Below are positions 6,208 to 13,125 of a stretch of DNA of 24,552 nucleotides, piece after piece. Below the pieces are notes generated by a model. It was not told the origin of the DNA, made no database searches, and saw nothing but the letters and a program-made list of their open reading frames with translations. The DNA comes from a virus, in IMG/VR virus record IMGVR_UViG_3300020020_000153, positions 1-24,552 of that record, one strand, 5' to 3'. How positions within the stretch are numbered: position 1 is the first letter of the stretch; each line of letters begins with the position of its first letter. The position numbers and the translations under genes were made by a program.

Positions 6208-6527
6208 GAACCGAACAAGTATTCATCACATGTGATGAATGCAACGCCATTGACGCAACCGAACTACGGTTTGCCGTCAACAACCGGCCCTATGCAATTG
6301 ACCTATGCCAGACCCACCGAGCCATCTTTGATACGTTGATTCAAACGTATATCACAAATGGTCACGCCGTTCGCTTCAATAACCACACTATTAGAAAGGA
6401 TGCCCCTAAGCCGATTGTCGATACGGCAAATCCAAAGAAGGTCCGAAAGAGTAGGGCGAAAGTAGAAGTACCGGCAATGGCGGTAGATGCCCCAACGATT
6501 GAAACGGAGGAAATCGCTAGTGCCTGA
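6204..6527 (+). CDS. Lsr2-like zinc protein, candidate nucleoid-binding silencer
   Basis: A 107-aa protein. VFITCDECNAIDATELRFAV, then YAIDLCQTHRAIFDTLIQTY, then GHAVRF follows the layout of the Lsr2 N-terminal dimerisation domain (acidic turn, strand, YEIDLS helix, G-R-V), with an added CDEC...CQTH zinc site. The C-terminal 45 residues are basic and Pro/Ala-rich (PKKVRKSRAK), where Lsr2 carries its AT-rich-DNA-binding domain, but I do not see a clear RGR hook. Lsr2 is an actinobacterial xenogeneic silencer, and phage copies can modulate it. ATG overlaps the previous stop; an AGAGGAAAG ribosome site precedes it. Confidence 0.6.
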   Translation: MRTEQVFITCDECNAIDATELRFAVNNRPYAIDLCQTHRAIFDTLIQTYITNGHAVRFNNHTIRKDAPKPIVDTANPKKVRKSRAKVEVPAMAVDAPTIETEEIASA

Positions 6528-6672
6528 ATACGTACTCGTTATTTATGAAGGTTCGATCGATCTAATTTGCGATGAATGCGGATCGGTCAATCACTGGGGA
6601 CCGCCAATTGAACTAGATGAAATCATCGCGAATGCCGACGACCATACGAGCGAGGCACATTCAAATGGCTAA
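6520..6672 (+). CDS. Small Cys-pair protein, 50 aa
   Basis: GTG 6520 lies 9 bases behind a GGAGG site and overlaps the stop of the Lsr2-like gene. The product, MPEYVLVIYEGSIDLICDEC and 30 more residues, has one CDEC pair like its neighbour and an acidic C-terminus with several His. Half of a zinc site is visible, so it may dimerise around metal. Function unknown. Its stop overlaps the next ATG (ATGGCTAA). Confidence 0.6.
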   Translation: MPEYVLVIYEGSIDLICDECGSVNHWGPPIELDEIIANADDHTSEAHSNG

Positions 6673-7132
6673 ATTGGTTGCAACGTATGCCGAAGGATTC
6701 TTTGCCGTATTCACCGAAAGCCGTTCGGGAATGCAACAACGAGCGTTGATCGACATAGGCGACAAAGTTCCTACCCCTAAGGAAATGGCGGAATTAGCGG
6801 GAGTCCTATCCGATCAATGGGGATGGGGCAACGTCATTGAACGTTCGCCATCGTCAAAGGCAAAGGAATTGCCGTCAGAGAATAAGCGGGCCTATGCAAA
6901 GCCACGATCTACCGGCGAACCTGTAGGGGCAATTCGTGAGCAAATGATTCTTGATTACGTGGCAAATCACCCGAAAGCTACCGGTAGGGAAATTCTTGAG
7001 GGTTTAGGGTGGGAATTCACGAAAGCTAGAATCTCACGATGGCAGCATGCGTTCACGGCATTGATTCGGGCGAATCAATTGGTGGCCGAAACGGTTGCCG
7101 CTAGTCGCATTAAGCTCTATTCGTTGCCATGA
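6665..7132 (+). CDS. Winged-helix-like protein, candidate phage regulator
   Basis: A 155-aa protein starting MAKLVATYAEGFFAVFTESR. The N-terminal half is unrecognised. After a Ser/Lys/Pro linker (about 70-90), the C-terminal 60 residues (REQMILDYVANHPKATGREI through LVAETVAASRIKLYSLP) have the helix order of a winged-helix DNA-binding domain. It is the last gene of the rightward operon and is followed by a strong terminator. By position, this operon is where an immunity repressor or lysogeny functions could lie; this protein is the best candidate in it, but that is inference. Confidence 0.6.
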   Translation: MAKLVATYAEGFFAVFTESRSGMQQRALIDIGDKVPTPKEMAELAGVLSDQWGWGNVIERSPSSKAKELPSENKRAYAKPRSTGEPVGAIREQMILDYVANHPKATGREILEGLGWEFTKARISRWQHAFTALIRANQLVAETVAASRIKLYSLP

Positions 7133-7144
7133 ATAGAAACGAAA

Positions 7145-7177
7145 AGGCCCCCGAATCTCCCATGGATTCGGGGGCCT
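7145..7177. terminator. Strong bidirectional hairpin terminator
   Basis: A 13-bp perfect stem, AGGCCCCCGAATC against its complement at 7165-7177, with a 7-base loop. A-rich sequence precedes it and TATCTT follows it. It lies between convergent genes ending at 7132 and 7193, so it probably serves both. Confidence 0.85.
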
Positions 7178-7192
7178 ATCTTGCTTCGGGGA

Positions 7193-7537
7193 TTACGAGA
7201 GGGTAACGAATACCCGATATCGCTTACCGGATTCGATGGGGGAGGTTTCCACCTTAAAGGCCTCTCCCGCAGCCTTTCGGATTTGGGCAATCCGATTGAC
7301 CGGGTGGCCTCCGTCCTCATCGGGGGAACGCATTTCATACGTTCCGGGTGCCTCAATTGAAGCGAGGAAAGCCTCAATTGCGGGCACGTTGCTCGCCCTA
7401 CCGCCACGCTTACCGGGTGCGGGCTTATCTTCGGGCTTGATTGCTACTGCGGTAAAGGCCAACTTGGCACCTTCCTTTGTTTCGGGTGAATTGACCTTAT
7501 CACCGCCGTCGGGATTGTCTAGCTTCTTTGTTGCCAT
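7193..7537 (-). CDS. Small basic hypothetical protein beside attP
   Basis: A 114-aa protein starting MATKKLDNPDGGDKVNSPET. The N-terminal 50 residues are Lys/Pro/Gly-rich and probably disordered (KPEDKPAPGKRGGRASN). The C-terminal 60 are compact, with VNRIAQIRKAAGEAF then a KVETSPIESGKRYRVFVTLS beta hairpin, which could be a small winged helix. It stands alone, convergent with the rightward operon and divergent from attP/integrase. Candidate roles include a recombination directionality factor or DNA-binding regulator; neither has sequence proof. AAGG lies 9 bases before the ATG. Confidence 0.6.
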   Translation of the reverse strand: MATKKLDNPDGGDKVNSPETKEGAKLAFTAVAIKPEDKPAPGKRGGRASNVPAIEAFLASIEAPGTYEMRSPDEDGGHPVNRIAQIRKAAGEAFKVETSPIESGKRYRVFVTLS

Positions 7538-7627
7538 GGGCCGACCTTAACGCTTGACATTGGTTAAGTGCAAGGTGGGCCGATGGGCGAATCTCCCCCG
7601 TTGTAGCTCCCGTTGCTTGCGCCGTTC

Positions 7628-7670
7628 TAGGCCCCCGTACGAGGCCTCCCGAGCTTGCCTCGCATGGCCC
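7628..7670. repeat. GC-rich dispersed repeat island
   Basis: Contains AGGCCCCCGTACGAGGCCTC and CATGGCCCG elements of the same family seen at 9284-9540, 19047-19110 and 23850-23957. It is shorter and more degenerate than the other copies. Confidence 0.5.
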
Positions 7671-7672
7671 GT

Positions 7673-7685
7673 GACCAGGGACGAT
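7673..7685 (+). promoter_or_regulatory. 13-bp motif GACCAGGGACGAT, exact copy beside attP
   Basis: Ends one base before the left arm of the attP palindrome and reads toward the integrase. A bound protein here could control integrase expression, or access of the integrase to attP. Function is inferred. Confidence 0.5.
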
Positions 7686-7686
7686 G

Positions 7687-7738
7687 CCAGTTGCACCTAG
7701 TGCCCGATTCCAAGCAATCGGGGAGTGACTGCAACTGG
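7687..7738. other. Candidate attP of the serine integrase (52-bp imperfect palindrome)
   Basis: Outer arms CCAGTTGCA (7687-7695) and TGCAACTGG (7730-7738) and inner arms CCCGATT (7703-7709) and AATCGGG (7716-7722) are perfect inverted repeats. They are symmetric about 7712/7713, with unpaired 7-base segments between them. Large serine integrases use attP sites of about 50 bp with this two-tier symmetry, one tier each for the recombinase and zinc-ribbon domains, and usually encode attP right next to the integrase, as here. The central dinucleotide would be AA, which is non-palindromic as directionality requires. An RNA hairpin in the integrase leader is the alternative reading. Confidence 0.7.
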
Positions 7739-7791
7739 TGGTACCCTAGGGTTTCGGTAGTTTGACCTTTGTAAAGGAGAAAGTTTCAACC

Positions 7792-9210
7792 ATGGCTAGC
7801 AAGCGTAAATCTCAACAAACGATTGACTCGGAAATTAAGCGAGTCGCTATTTACGTTCGGTATTCCAACCTAGGTGGGCGCAATAAGGAAACGCTAACGA
7901 CATTAGATACGCAAGAATCGGGATGCCGTGCCCATTGTGCTTATAAGGGTTGGGAAGTTGTAAAGGTGCTGGCCGATCCTGGTCGTTCGGCATTCAAGAA
8001 GAATACACCTAGGCCCGAATATGATGAGGCTTTGCGAATGATCCAAACGGGCCAAATTGACGCCATCGTTGTTTGGAAAGTCGATCGGTTTACCCGTTCG
8101 TTGCATCAATTCACAAAGGATTGGCACGATATCGAATCTGCGGGAGGCCATTTCGTTTCCGTTATGGAGCAATTCGATACGTCAATTCCAATGGGCCGAC
8201 TTATGTTGACGCTAGTGGTCGGATTTGCCGAACTAGAATCGGAAATGAAATCGGAACGGGCTATTCCTATGCACGCATTCCTAAAGGAGAATGGAAAGGT
8301 GGGACCGGGCCCACGCCCATACGGTTATGACCGAACCAATAGCAAGAATGGCGAGGGTGCTTGCCTTACCGTTAATCGCAAAGAAGCGGATTTGCTCCAA
8401 ACGGCGGCTAAGTGGGTATTGGATGGCAAATCCCTTTCATCGTTTATCCACACCTATCAACCGAACTCGTCGGTTGCCAATAAGAAGATGACCTATCACG
8501 GGTTGCGTTCATCGCTCATCAATCCAACAACGGCGGGCCTCCGTACTTGGGATGAATCACCCGACGGATATAAAGAAGGGAATTGGACGCCCATTATTGA
8601 GCGGGAAATGTGGAACAAGGTCGTTGCACTTATTACCGATCCCGCTAGGCGTGCCCATTTGAATTCGACTTCAAAGTCGCATTTGCTTTCGGGATTGATG
8701 GTCTGCCCGGAATGCAATAAGAACGTTCATGCTCGGGGATGGGTAAGCAATACCACCAAACAACGTACAAAGCGTTATGCGTGCCCAACCTGTTACCGTT
8801 CGGTTGATATGGCGGCAGCCGATCCCGTGGCAGTAGAAATGCTATTTGATGCCGTGCCCGAATCGAAATGGCAAGCGTGGCAATCTGCCGGTACGGGTTG
8901 GGATATCGACGTAATCAAAGGGTACGAAGCGAAACTTGCTTTGATCGATAAGCAGTATTCCGACGACATTATCGGGGATGATCGATGGATGACAATGACG
9001 GCGGATATCCAAGCAAAGATTGATTCGGCCAACAATTCCGAACCGCTTGATATCCCCATGATTCCTCATCTTCGGAATGGTTGGGATGAATTGTCGCTAC
9101 ACGATAAGCAAAGGGTATTTCGTCAAGCCTTTGCGTCGATTCACATTCTTCCGGCTAAAGGTGCGGAACGTTTCAACGTGCGAACCCGTATCGCAATGAA
9201 CGAGAGGTAA
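7792..9210 (+). CDS. int: Large serine recombinase, phage integrase
   Basis: A 472-aa protein from ATG 7792, behind AAAGGAG (spacing about 12, slightly long). The catalytic domain starts VAIYVRYSN with nucleophile Ser25. VWKVDRFTRS carries the conserved Arg residues, and GRLMLTLVVGFAELESE is the long E-helix segment. The recombinase domain includes GPRPYGYD; a zinc ribbon follows with CPEC and CPTC (around residues 305-335), and then a coiled-coil-like C-terminus. It catalyses attP x attB integration without host factors; excision needs a phage directionality factor. The gene stands alone with its own terminator, and attP lies 54 bases upstream. The length is typical for the family. Confidence 0.95.
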   Translation: MASKRKSQQTIDSEIKRVAIYVRYSNLGGRNKETLTTLDTQESGCRAHCAYKGWEVVKVLADPGRSAFKKNTPRPEYDEALRMIQTGQIDAIVVWKVDRFTRSLHQFTKDWHDIESAGGHFVSVMEQFDTSIPMGRLMLTLVVGFAELESEMKSERAIPMHAFLKENGKVGPGPRPYGYDRTNSKNGEGACLTVNRKEADLLQTAAKWVLDGKSLSSFIHTYQPNSSVANKKMTYHGLRSSLINPTTAGLRTWDESPDGYKEGNWTPIIEREMWNKVVALITDPARRAHLNSTSKSHLLSGLMVCPECNKNVHARGWVSNTTKQRTKRYACPTCYRSVDMAAADPVAVEMLFDAVPESKWQAWQSAGTGWDIDVIKGYEAKLALIDKQYSDDIIGDDRWMTMTADIQAKIDSANNSEPLDIPMIPHLRNGWDELSLHDKQRVFRQAFASIHILPAKGAERFNVRTRIAMNER

Positions 9211-9238
9211 CCCAACCCAACAAGGCAAGTTCAAACGA

Positions 9239-9268
9239 GAGGCCCGCACGTTTCGACGTGCGGGCCTC
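9239..9268 (+). terminator. Integrase terminator hairpin
   Basis: Perfect 12-bp stem GAGGCCCGCACG / CGTGCGGGCCTC with a 6-base TTTCGA loop, followed by the T-rich GTTTCGTTTCT. It starts 28 bases after the integrase stop. Confidence 0.85.
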
Positions 9269-9270
9269 GT

Positions 9271-9542
9271 TTCGTTTCTAGGCATGGTTGCGGCCCCCGA
9301 GCCCGTAGAGGCCCGTAGAGAGGCTTACGAGGCCTCGTAACGGGCCATCCCAACGAGGCAAGCAAACGGCACGGTTCTACGGAGCATCCCAACGGCGGGA
9401 GGCCTCGCTAGCTCCGTTCACGTTGCCGCCTACGGGCCTCCACGGGCCTAGGTGGTATGCACATGGCCCGGAGGCCCCCGAGCCCGTTAGAACGGCACCT
9501 AGGGGCCTCTCGTGCCATCGTCCCTGGTGGCGGCCTAGATCG
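9271..9542. repeat. GC-rich repeat region at a convergent junction
   Basis: No gene is supported in this 272-bp stretch. It is built of AGGCCC/GGGCCT palindromic elements: two abutting CCCGTAGAGG units (9298-9320), an ACGAGGCCTCGT palindrome near 9330, and a 22-bp segment (9419-9440) whose exact inverted copy is at 23920-23941. CATCCCAACG occurs twice (about 9347 and 9386). A 12/13 copy of the 13-bp motif sits at 9518-9530 on the minus strand. It may terminate leftward virion transcription. Confidence 0.7.
9518..9530 (-). promoter_or_regulatory. 13-bp motif, 12/13 copy
   Basis: The minus strand reads CACCAGGGACGAT, one mismatch from the exact motif. It lies at the very end of the virion operon within the GC-rich repeat region. 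A stoperator-like role at a transcript end is possible but unproven. Confidence 0.4.
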
Positions 9543-9800
9543 TTACGGGATTCGGAGGGATTGAACGGCGGCAAGAATGTCGTTATCCGAAATAACCGAT
9601 TGATCGTTACCGGGCCTCGCAATACCGTTAAGGATTGCAGATGCGTATTTGTCGCCAAACCCAGGCATTCCCGCCATGGGCCAAATGTGATTGTTTGTCC
9701 ATTCAATCGGGTCGGGTTCACCTTCACTAGATACGCAAGCTCGAATACGATAGATGAAATCGTTATCGCTAGTGAGTAGTGCAACATCGGAATAGGCCAT
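9543..9800 (-). CDS. Small conserved phage protein of the tail-end region, 85 aa
   Basis: Starts MAYSDVALLTSDNDFIYRIR and continues with a Trp-rich middle and PGFGDKYASAILNGIARPG. I recognise this pattern (AYTD..., one to two Trp, PGF.D.YASA, GNDQSVISDNDILAAVQ) from small proteins in tail regions of actinophages, function unknown. A good AAGGGG ribosome site precedes the ATG. It is the last gene of the virion operon. It could be a tail-tip accessory or chaperone. Confidence 0.7.
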   Translation of the reverse strand: MAYSDVALLTSDNDFIYRIRACVSSEGEPDPIEWTNNHIWPMAGMPGFGDKYASAILNGIARPGNDQSVISDNDILAAVQSLRIP

Positions 9801-9815
9801 GATTTCCCCTTGCGA

Positions 9816-10244
9816 TTAAAGTGTAATGCTCCACGATTGGTTATTAAATGCAAGCTCTGTTAATCCACTCGGGCTAAACGGAACGAAATCACCATTTGAT
9901 CTAAAGTCAATGTGCCCGAATGCCCAAGCGGTATTCACCATACCGGCAACTGCCATAAGGTTAGCGGCACGGGCGGGACGGAAACCAGCGGGAATATTCC
10001 AAGCCGATGTGAAATTAAGAACGCCAACAATGCGCCCACGAATGTAAACAATATCACCGACTTTGCGGTATTGCAAACCACCATCGGCATGATTAGACCA
10101 ACCATTAAGTAGGGTTGCATTCGTCCATGCCGACGGAACATTAGAACCCGTGAGAGTTGTTAGGCGGTTTACCTCATCGGTAATCGGGACTCCCCAATTC
10201 GGGACGCTAATGAGAGTCTTAGTGACTGGTCGAACGATAGCCAT
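9816..10244 (-). CDS. Tail-tip or receptor-binding protein, paralog 1
   Basis: A 142-aa beta-rich protein starting MAIVRPVTKTLISVPNWGVP, with AAGGA 7 bases before the ATG at 10244. It is a clear paralog of the next gene upstream. WTNATLLNGWSNHADGGLQY, then GDIVYIRGRIVG and IPAGFRPA, align with WITATMLNSWVASSGRTIQY, NNVVYVHGVMTG and LPVGYRPS. This motif set is found in distal tail and fibre-head domains that trimerise at the virion tip. Duplicated binders may broaden or switch host recognition. Host-receptor binding is inferred from position and fold. Confidence 0.65.
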   Translation of the reverse strand: MAIVRPVTKTLISVPNWGVPITDEVNRLTTLTGSNVPSAWTNATLLNGWSNHADGGLQYRKVGDIVYIRGRIVGVLNFTSAWNIPAGFRPARAANLMAVAGMVNTAWAFGHIDFRSNGDFVPFSPSGLTELAFNNQSWSITL

Positions 10245-10254
10245 TGTCGAATCC

Positions 10255-10662
10255 TTAAGTAGCAAACGAAAGTGTCATTTGAACTTCGGTTACGCCGCCG
10301 AAATATGTTCCAACGTCACCGGCATTAGCGTGACTTGACGAACGAACATATACGGCACCCATTACAATTGAACCGGCATTATTGCTTACAACGGCAAAGT
10401 CATTGTTAACAGATGGTCGATAACCGACAGGCAAGTTAAATGCGGTAGTTCCCAATGCGCCGCCAGTCATTACGCCATGAACATAAACGACATTGTTGAT
10501 CTTGCAATATTGAATGGTGCGGCCACTAGATGCAACCCATGAATTCAACATGGTTGCCGTTATCCATGCACCGGGAGTCATGAGGTTAACGGCATCAACA
10601 ACGGGTTTGCCGAATGTAACAACGTCAATCTCACTACCGATTGTAGGTACGGTAATCGCCAT
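10255..10662 (-). CDS. Tail-tip or receptor-binding protein, paralog 2
   Basis: A 135-aa protein starting MAITVPTIGSEIDVVTFGKP, paralogous to the gene just downstream but with a distinct C-terminal half (GAVYVRSSSHANAGDVGTYF), where receptor specificity would be expected to vary. It lies 6 bases after the large tail hub gene. The shared core WITATMLNSWVA...NNVVYVHG...LPVGYRP suggests a common trimerisation fold. The two genes arose by tandem duplication followed by strong divergence. Confidence 0.65.
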   Translation of the reverse strand: MAITVPTIGSEIDVVTFGKPVVDAVNLMTPGAWITATMLNSWVASSGRTIQYCKINNVVYVHGVMTGGALGTTAFNLPVGYRPSVNNDFAVVSNNAGSIVMGAVYVRSSSHANAGDVGTYFGGVTEVQMTLSFAT

Positions 10663-10668
10663 GTTAGA

Positions 10669-13125
10669 TCATCCCCATTTGCTATTCGCATTCGACCAAA
10701 GGTACTTAGCATTCCAATAGGCAGGGGTATTCGGGTTGCCCGCACCATCCCAAATATCCTCATCCCACAAACCGATATCCCAACCCGATTGGATTTCGGC
10801 GAAATCGTAATAGACGAAAGCCTCGTAATCGTCCAATGCCAATCGGGTTCGCCATTGCTTAGTATCGATACTGTGCTCGATACCCTGAATATGAGCTACG
10901 GCACTAAATCCCCAACCCTCCGTAGGGTGGGTATATCGCACCCGAACTAGATCATTCATAAAGCAAGTTAGTGCCCACACCCAACCATCTTTGTTAATGG
11001 CGGGATTGAATGAAACCGAGTTGACTCTAATTGAAGCCTCGGTTACATCGTGCATCAAATCGGCAGCACGCAAATCCAAATACTCGGGATGGGCGTTATC
11101 GTTTAGCAAATCCATTCGGGAGTAAGTGCGAGGCCCATATTTCTTCTGGCTTTCCGCATCAATCGTTGTGATAGCCGAACCACCAACATTCGCTAGCGAC
11201 AATTCGTTAATGACCCTATCCCGACTCCATGTTGTATCTAGGGCATTCGTGCAAATCATCGGAGCGGTAGGAAGGGTAGGAATATCGTCAACTACCGGCA
11301 AGTATTCGTAAACCGAAGCATCCCTAACAATGACATTGGTACCCGTTTGCCTCACGGTAATCGGTTGACCAGTAGAAGCATTAAAGGCAAGGGTTCCCGC
11401 TTTGCCGTATCCGTCGGATTCCTTCAAATGAAAGATGGGCGTCGAATTCGATGTACCGGGCCGAATAATCAACTCCCGAATTCGTCCGGCCAACGGATTA
11501 CTAAAGTTGCTATTGCCAATGAACATTGGGTCGGTAGTCGCAACTTGACCAGTCGTCAAAGCGAATTGTTCCGCACCTATCGCAATCCATTCGTTGTTAA
11601 GCGGTTCGGTATCTTGATTGTAGTAGTAGTAGAAGCGGACACTTCCGGTAGTCGCATTGTATTGCGCCTTTACCCAGAATGTTCCGGTACTCGTTACTGC
11701 GGGCATATCAACAGTAGCGGTAATCGTCGTTCTACCGGCACGCATTACAAGTCGCCTATTCGTGGCAGCCTTATACAACCACCAACCATTCGACCCGGCA
11801 TCATTCTTTGCAACAATCATTTGACCGGAACCATTCACGTTGTCAAACGAAAGCCTTGCCGTAATGTCGATTCCGCCCAACATATCCAATTCGGCCGAAT
11901 CGGGAACTTGCATATCGTTATTGGGAGCACCCGGAAATACATAGTTGACGTAAGGGAATACTTCGGGTTCGTTCGGCAATTGTGCGAGCAATTCCGCACC
12001 AACCATAGTGATTCGGTCGGCATTCCAATCACGCCCACGATAGAACAATTTGCCGACCCTATCGGCCCAGAAATAGGAACCTTCGCTATCGCCAATCAAT
12101 CCAAGTTCATCGCGAACGGTTCTACCGTTAGCGGTAATCCCTCGCATATAGAAGGAACCTTGTTGCCAATCCGTTTGCGAGGGATGCCAAGCAACTCCGT
12201 TCAACATTTGATTAAAGCGTGTTCCCGACAATTGCATTGTTTCGGCATTCGACATACCCGGAACGGTTTGGTTAGCAAGCAATGACGAAACGTCAACGCA
12301 TGCCATGTTGGTTAAGGCGTGACCATCGATCGTATAGCTATTCGTCATGCCATCAATCAAGCCGTAATAGACAGGGTAGGTAATCCCTTTATGGGTTGCT
12401 TCAACCTTTACGAATCTTCCGGGCCTCAATCCCCATGGGTGAGTTGGTTGATAAGTAAACTCCCCATTGTCGTTGATAACGCTAATGACGGCTTGCCCAA
12501 CTTCGTAACGATTCGTCGCACGTTCCCTACCCTCTCGCAAACTAAAGGCGTTGATATCGCAAGTTACTTCGTGCCAAACGGGAGCGGGAACGTTAGTCGG
12601 AATCGTAATCATCGCAAGATTCTGGTATTGGACTCCCCAAGTTGTATTAGCGGGATTCGTATTCGTCGCCATCAAACGAACATACATGAAATCTTGACTA
12701 ACGGTAAAGTCACTGTATAGGGCGATATCTTCCCATGGTGTAACGGCGGTTTGAGAAACTCCCCAAGCCGTGCCATTCACAACCCGACCATTCTGCACAT
12801 ATCGGTTAGCAGCTTGTTTGCCGTCCATAACCTGAGCTTGAACATTCATGATGTACCGAGTGTTCAATTGCATTTCAAATTGAAAGTGTGCACCAAAGAT
12901 TCGGTTAGTTTGGGCGTCGGCAGTCTTATTGCTAATAGAGAAGCGGCCGCTAGCGGTAGTAAAGTTCACTTCGGTTTCGTGCCCATTAGGGGCATACAAA
13001 GTAGAACCATACGGCAGACCATTACCGGCAGGGGTAAGCGGGATTTCCGTTCGGGTGCCCAATGAAACGAAATCACCCGATTCGGAAATGTAAAGCTTTA
13101 GGGTTACGTCGTCATTCCACGGCAT
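10669..13125 (-). CDS. Large minor tail protein (tail hub) with inserted LamG-like domain
   Basis: An 818-aa virion protein. Residues 1-185 are beta-rich and resemble a carbohydrate-binding or fibre domain. A typical actinophage minor-tail segment follows from about 188 (CDINAFSLREGRERATNRYE, then GRFVKVEATHKG and VYYGLIDGM). Residues 393-555 look like a LamG/concanavalin-type jelly roll (YVNYVFPGAPNNDMQVPDSA, WWLYKAATNRRLVMR, LAGRIRELIIRPG). The tail-hub part resumes at about 640 (INELSLANVGGSAITTID). It probably forms the baseplate hub and binds cell-surface glycans. It starts at a TAATG overlap with the tape-measure stop. Confidence 0.8.
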   Translation of the reverse strand: MPWNDDVTLKLYISESGDFVSLGTRTEIPLTPAGNGLPYGSTLYAPNGHETEVNFTTASGRFSISNKTADAQTNRIFGAHFQFEMQLNTRYIMNVQAQVMDGKQAANRYVQNGRVVNGTAWGVSQTAVTPWEDIALYSDFTVSQDFMYVRLMATNTNPANTTWGVQYQNLAMITIPTNVPAPVWHEVTCDINAFSLREGRERATNRYEVGQAVISVINDNGEFTYQPTHPWGLRPGRFVKVEATHKGITYPVYYGLIDGMTNSYTIDGHALTNMACVDVSSLLANQTVPGMSNAETMQLSGTRFNQMLNGVAWHPSQTDWQQGSFYMRGITANGRTVRDELGLIGDSEGSYFWADRVGKLFYRGRDWNADRITMVGAELLAQLPNEPEVFPYVNYVFPGAPNNDMQVPDSAELDMLGGIDITARLSFDNVNGSGQMIVAKNDAGSNGWWLYKAATNRRLVMRAGRTTITATVDMPAVTSTGTFWVKAQYNATTGSVRFYYYYNQDTEPLNNEWIAIGAEQFALTTGQVATTDPMFIGNSNFSNPLAGRIRELIIRPGTSNSTPIFHLKESDGYGKAGTLAFNASTGQPITVRQTGTNVIVRDASVYEYLPVVDDIPTLPTAPMICTNALDTTWSRDRVINELSLANVGGSAITTIDAESQKKYGPRTYSRMDLLNDNAHPEYLDLRAADLMHDVTEASIRVNSVSFNPAINKDGWVWALTCFMNDLVRVRYTHPTEGWGFSAVAHIQGIEHSIDTKQWRTRLALDDYEAFVYYDFAEIQSGWDIGLWDEDIWDGAGNPNTPAYWNAKYLWSNANSKWG

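Larger units (their letters stand above)
7538..7791. other. Integrase upstream region with repeat island, motif and attP
   Basis: From left to right: a TTGACA/TTGCAC-containing stretch (7555-7580) upstream of the leftward gene, a GC-rich repeat island (about 7628-7670), an exact 13-bp motif (7673-7685), the 52-bp attP candidate (7687-7738) and the integrase leader with AAAGGAG at 7773-7779. Confidence 0.55.

Noticed and set aside
9423-9779. Plus- and minus-strand open frames across the GC-rich repeat region
   Set aside because: They run through repeat sequence into the small tail-end gene on the opposite strand and read as Pro/Arg/Gly-rich noise.
11347-12285. A 312-codon plus-strand open frame opposite the tail hub gene
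   Set aside because: Antisense to the LamG-containing part of a clear tail gene, no ribosome site and no recognisable protein features.
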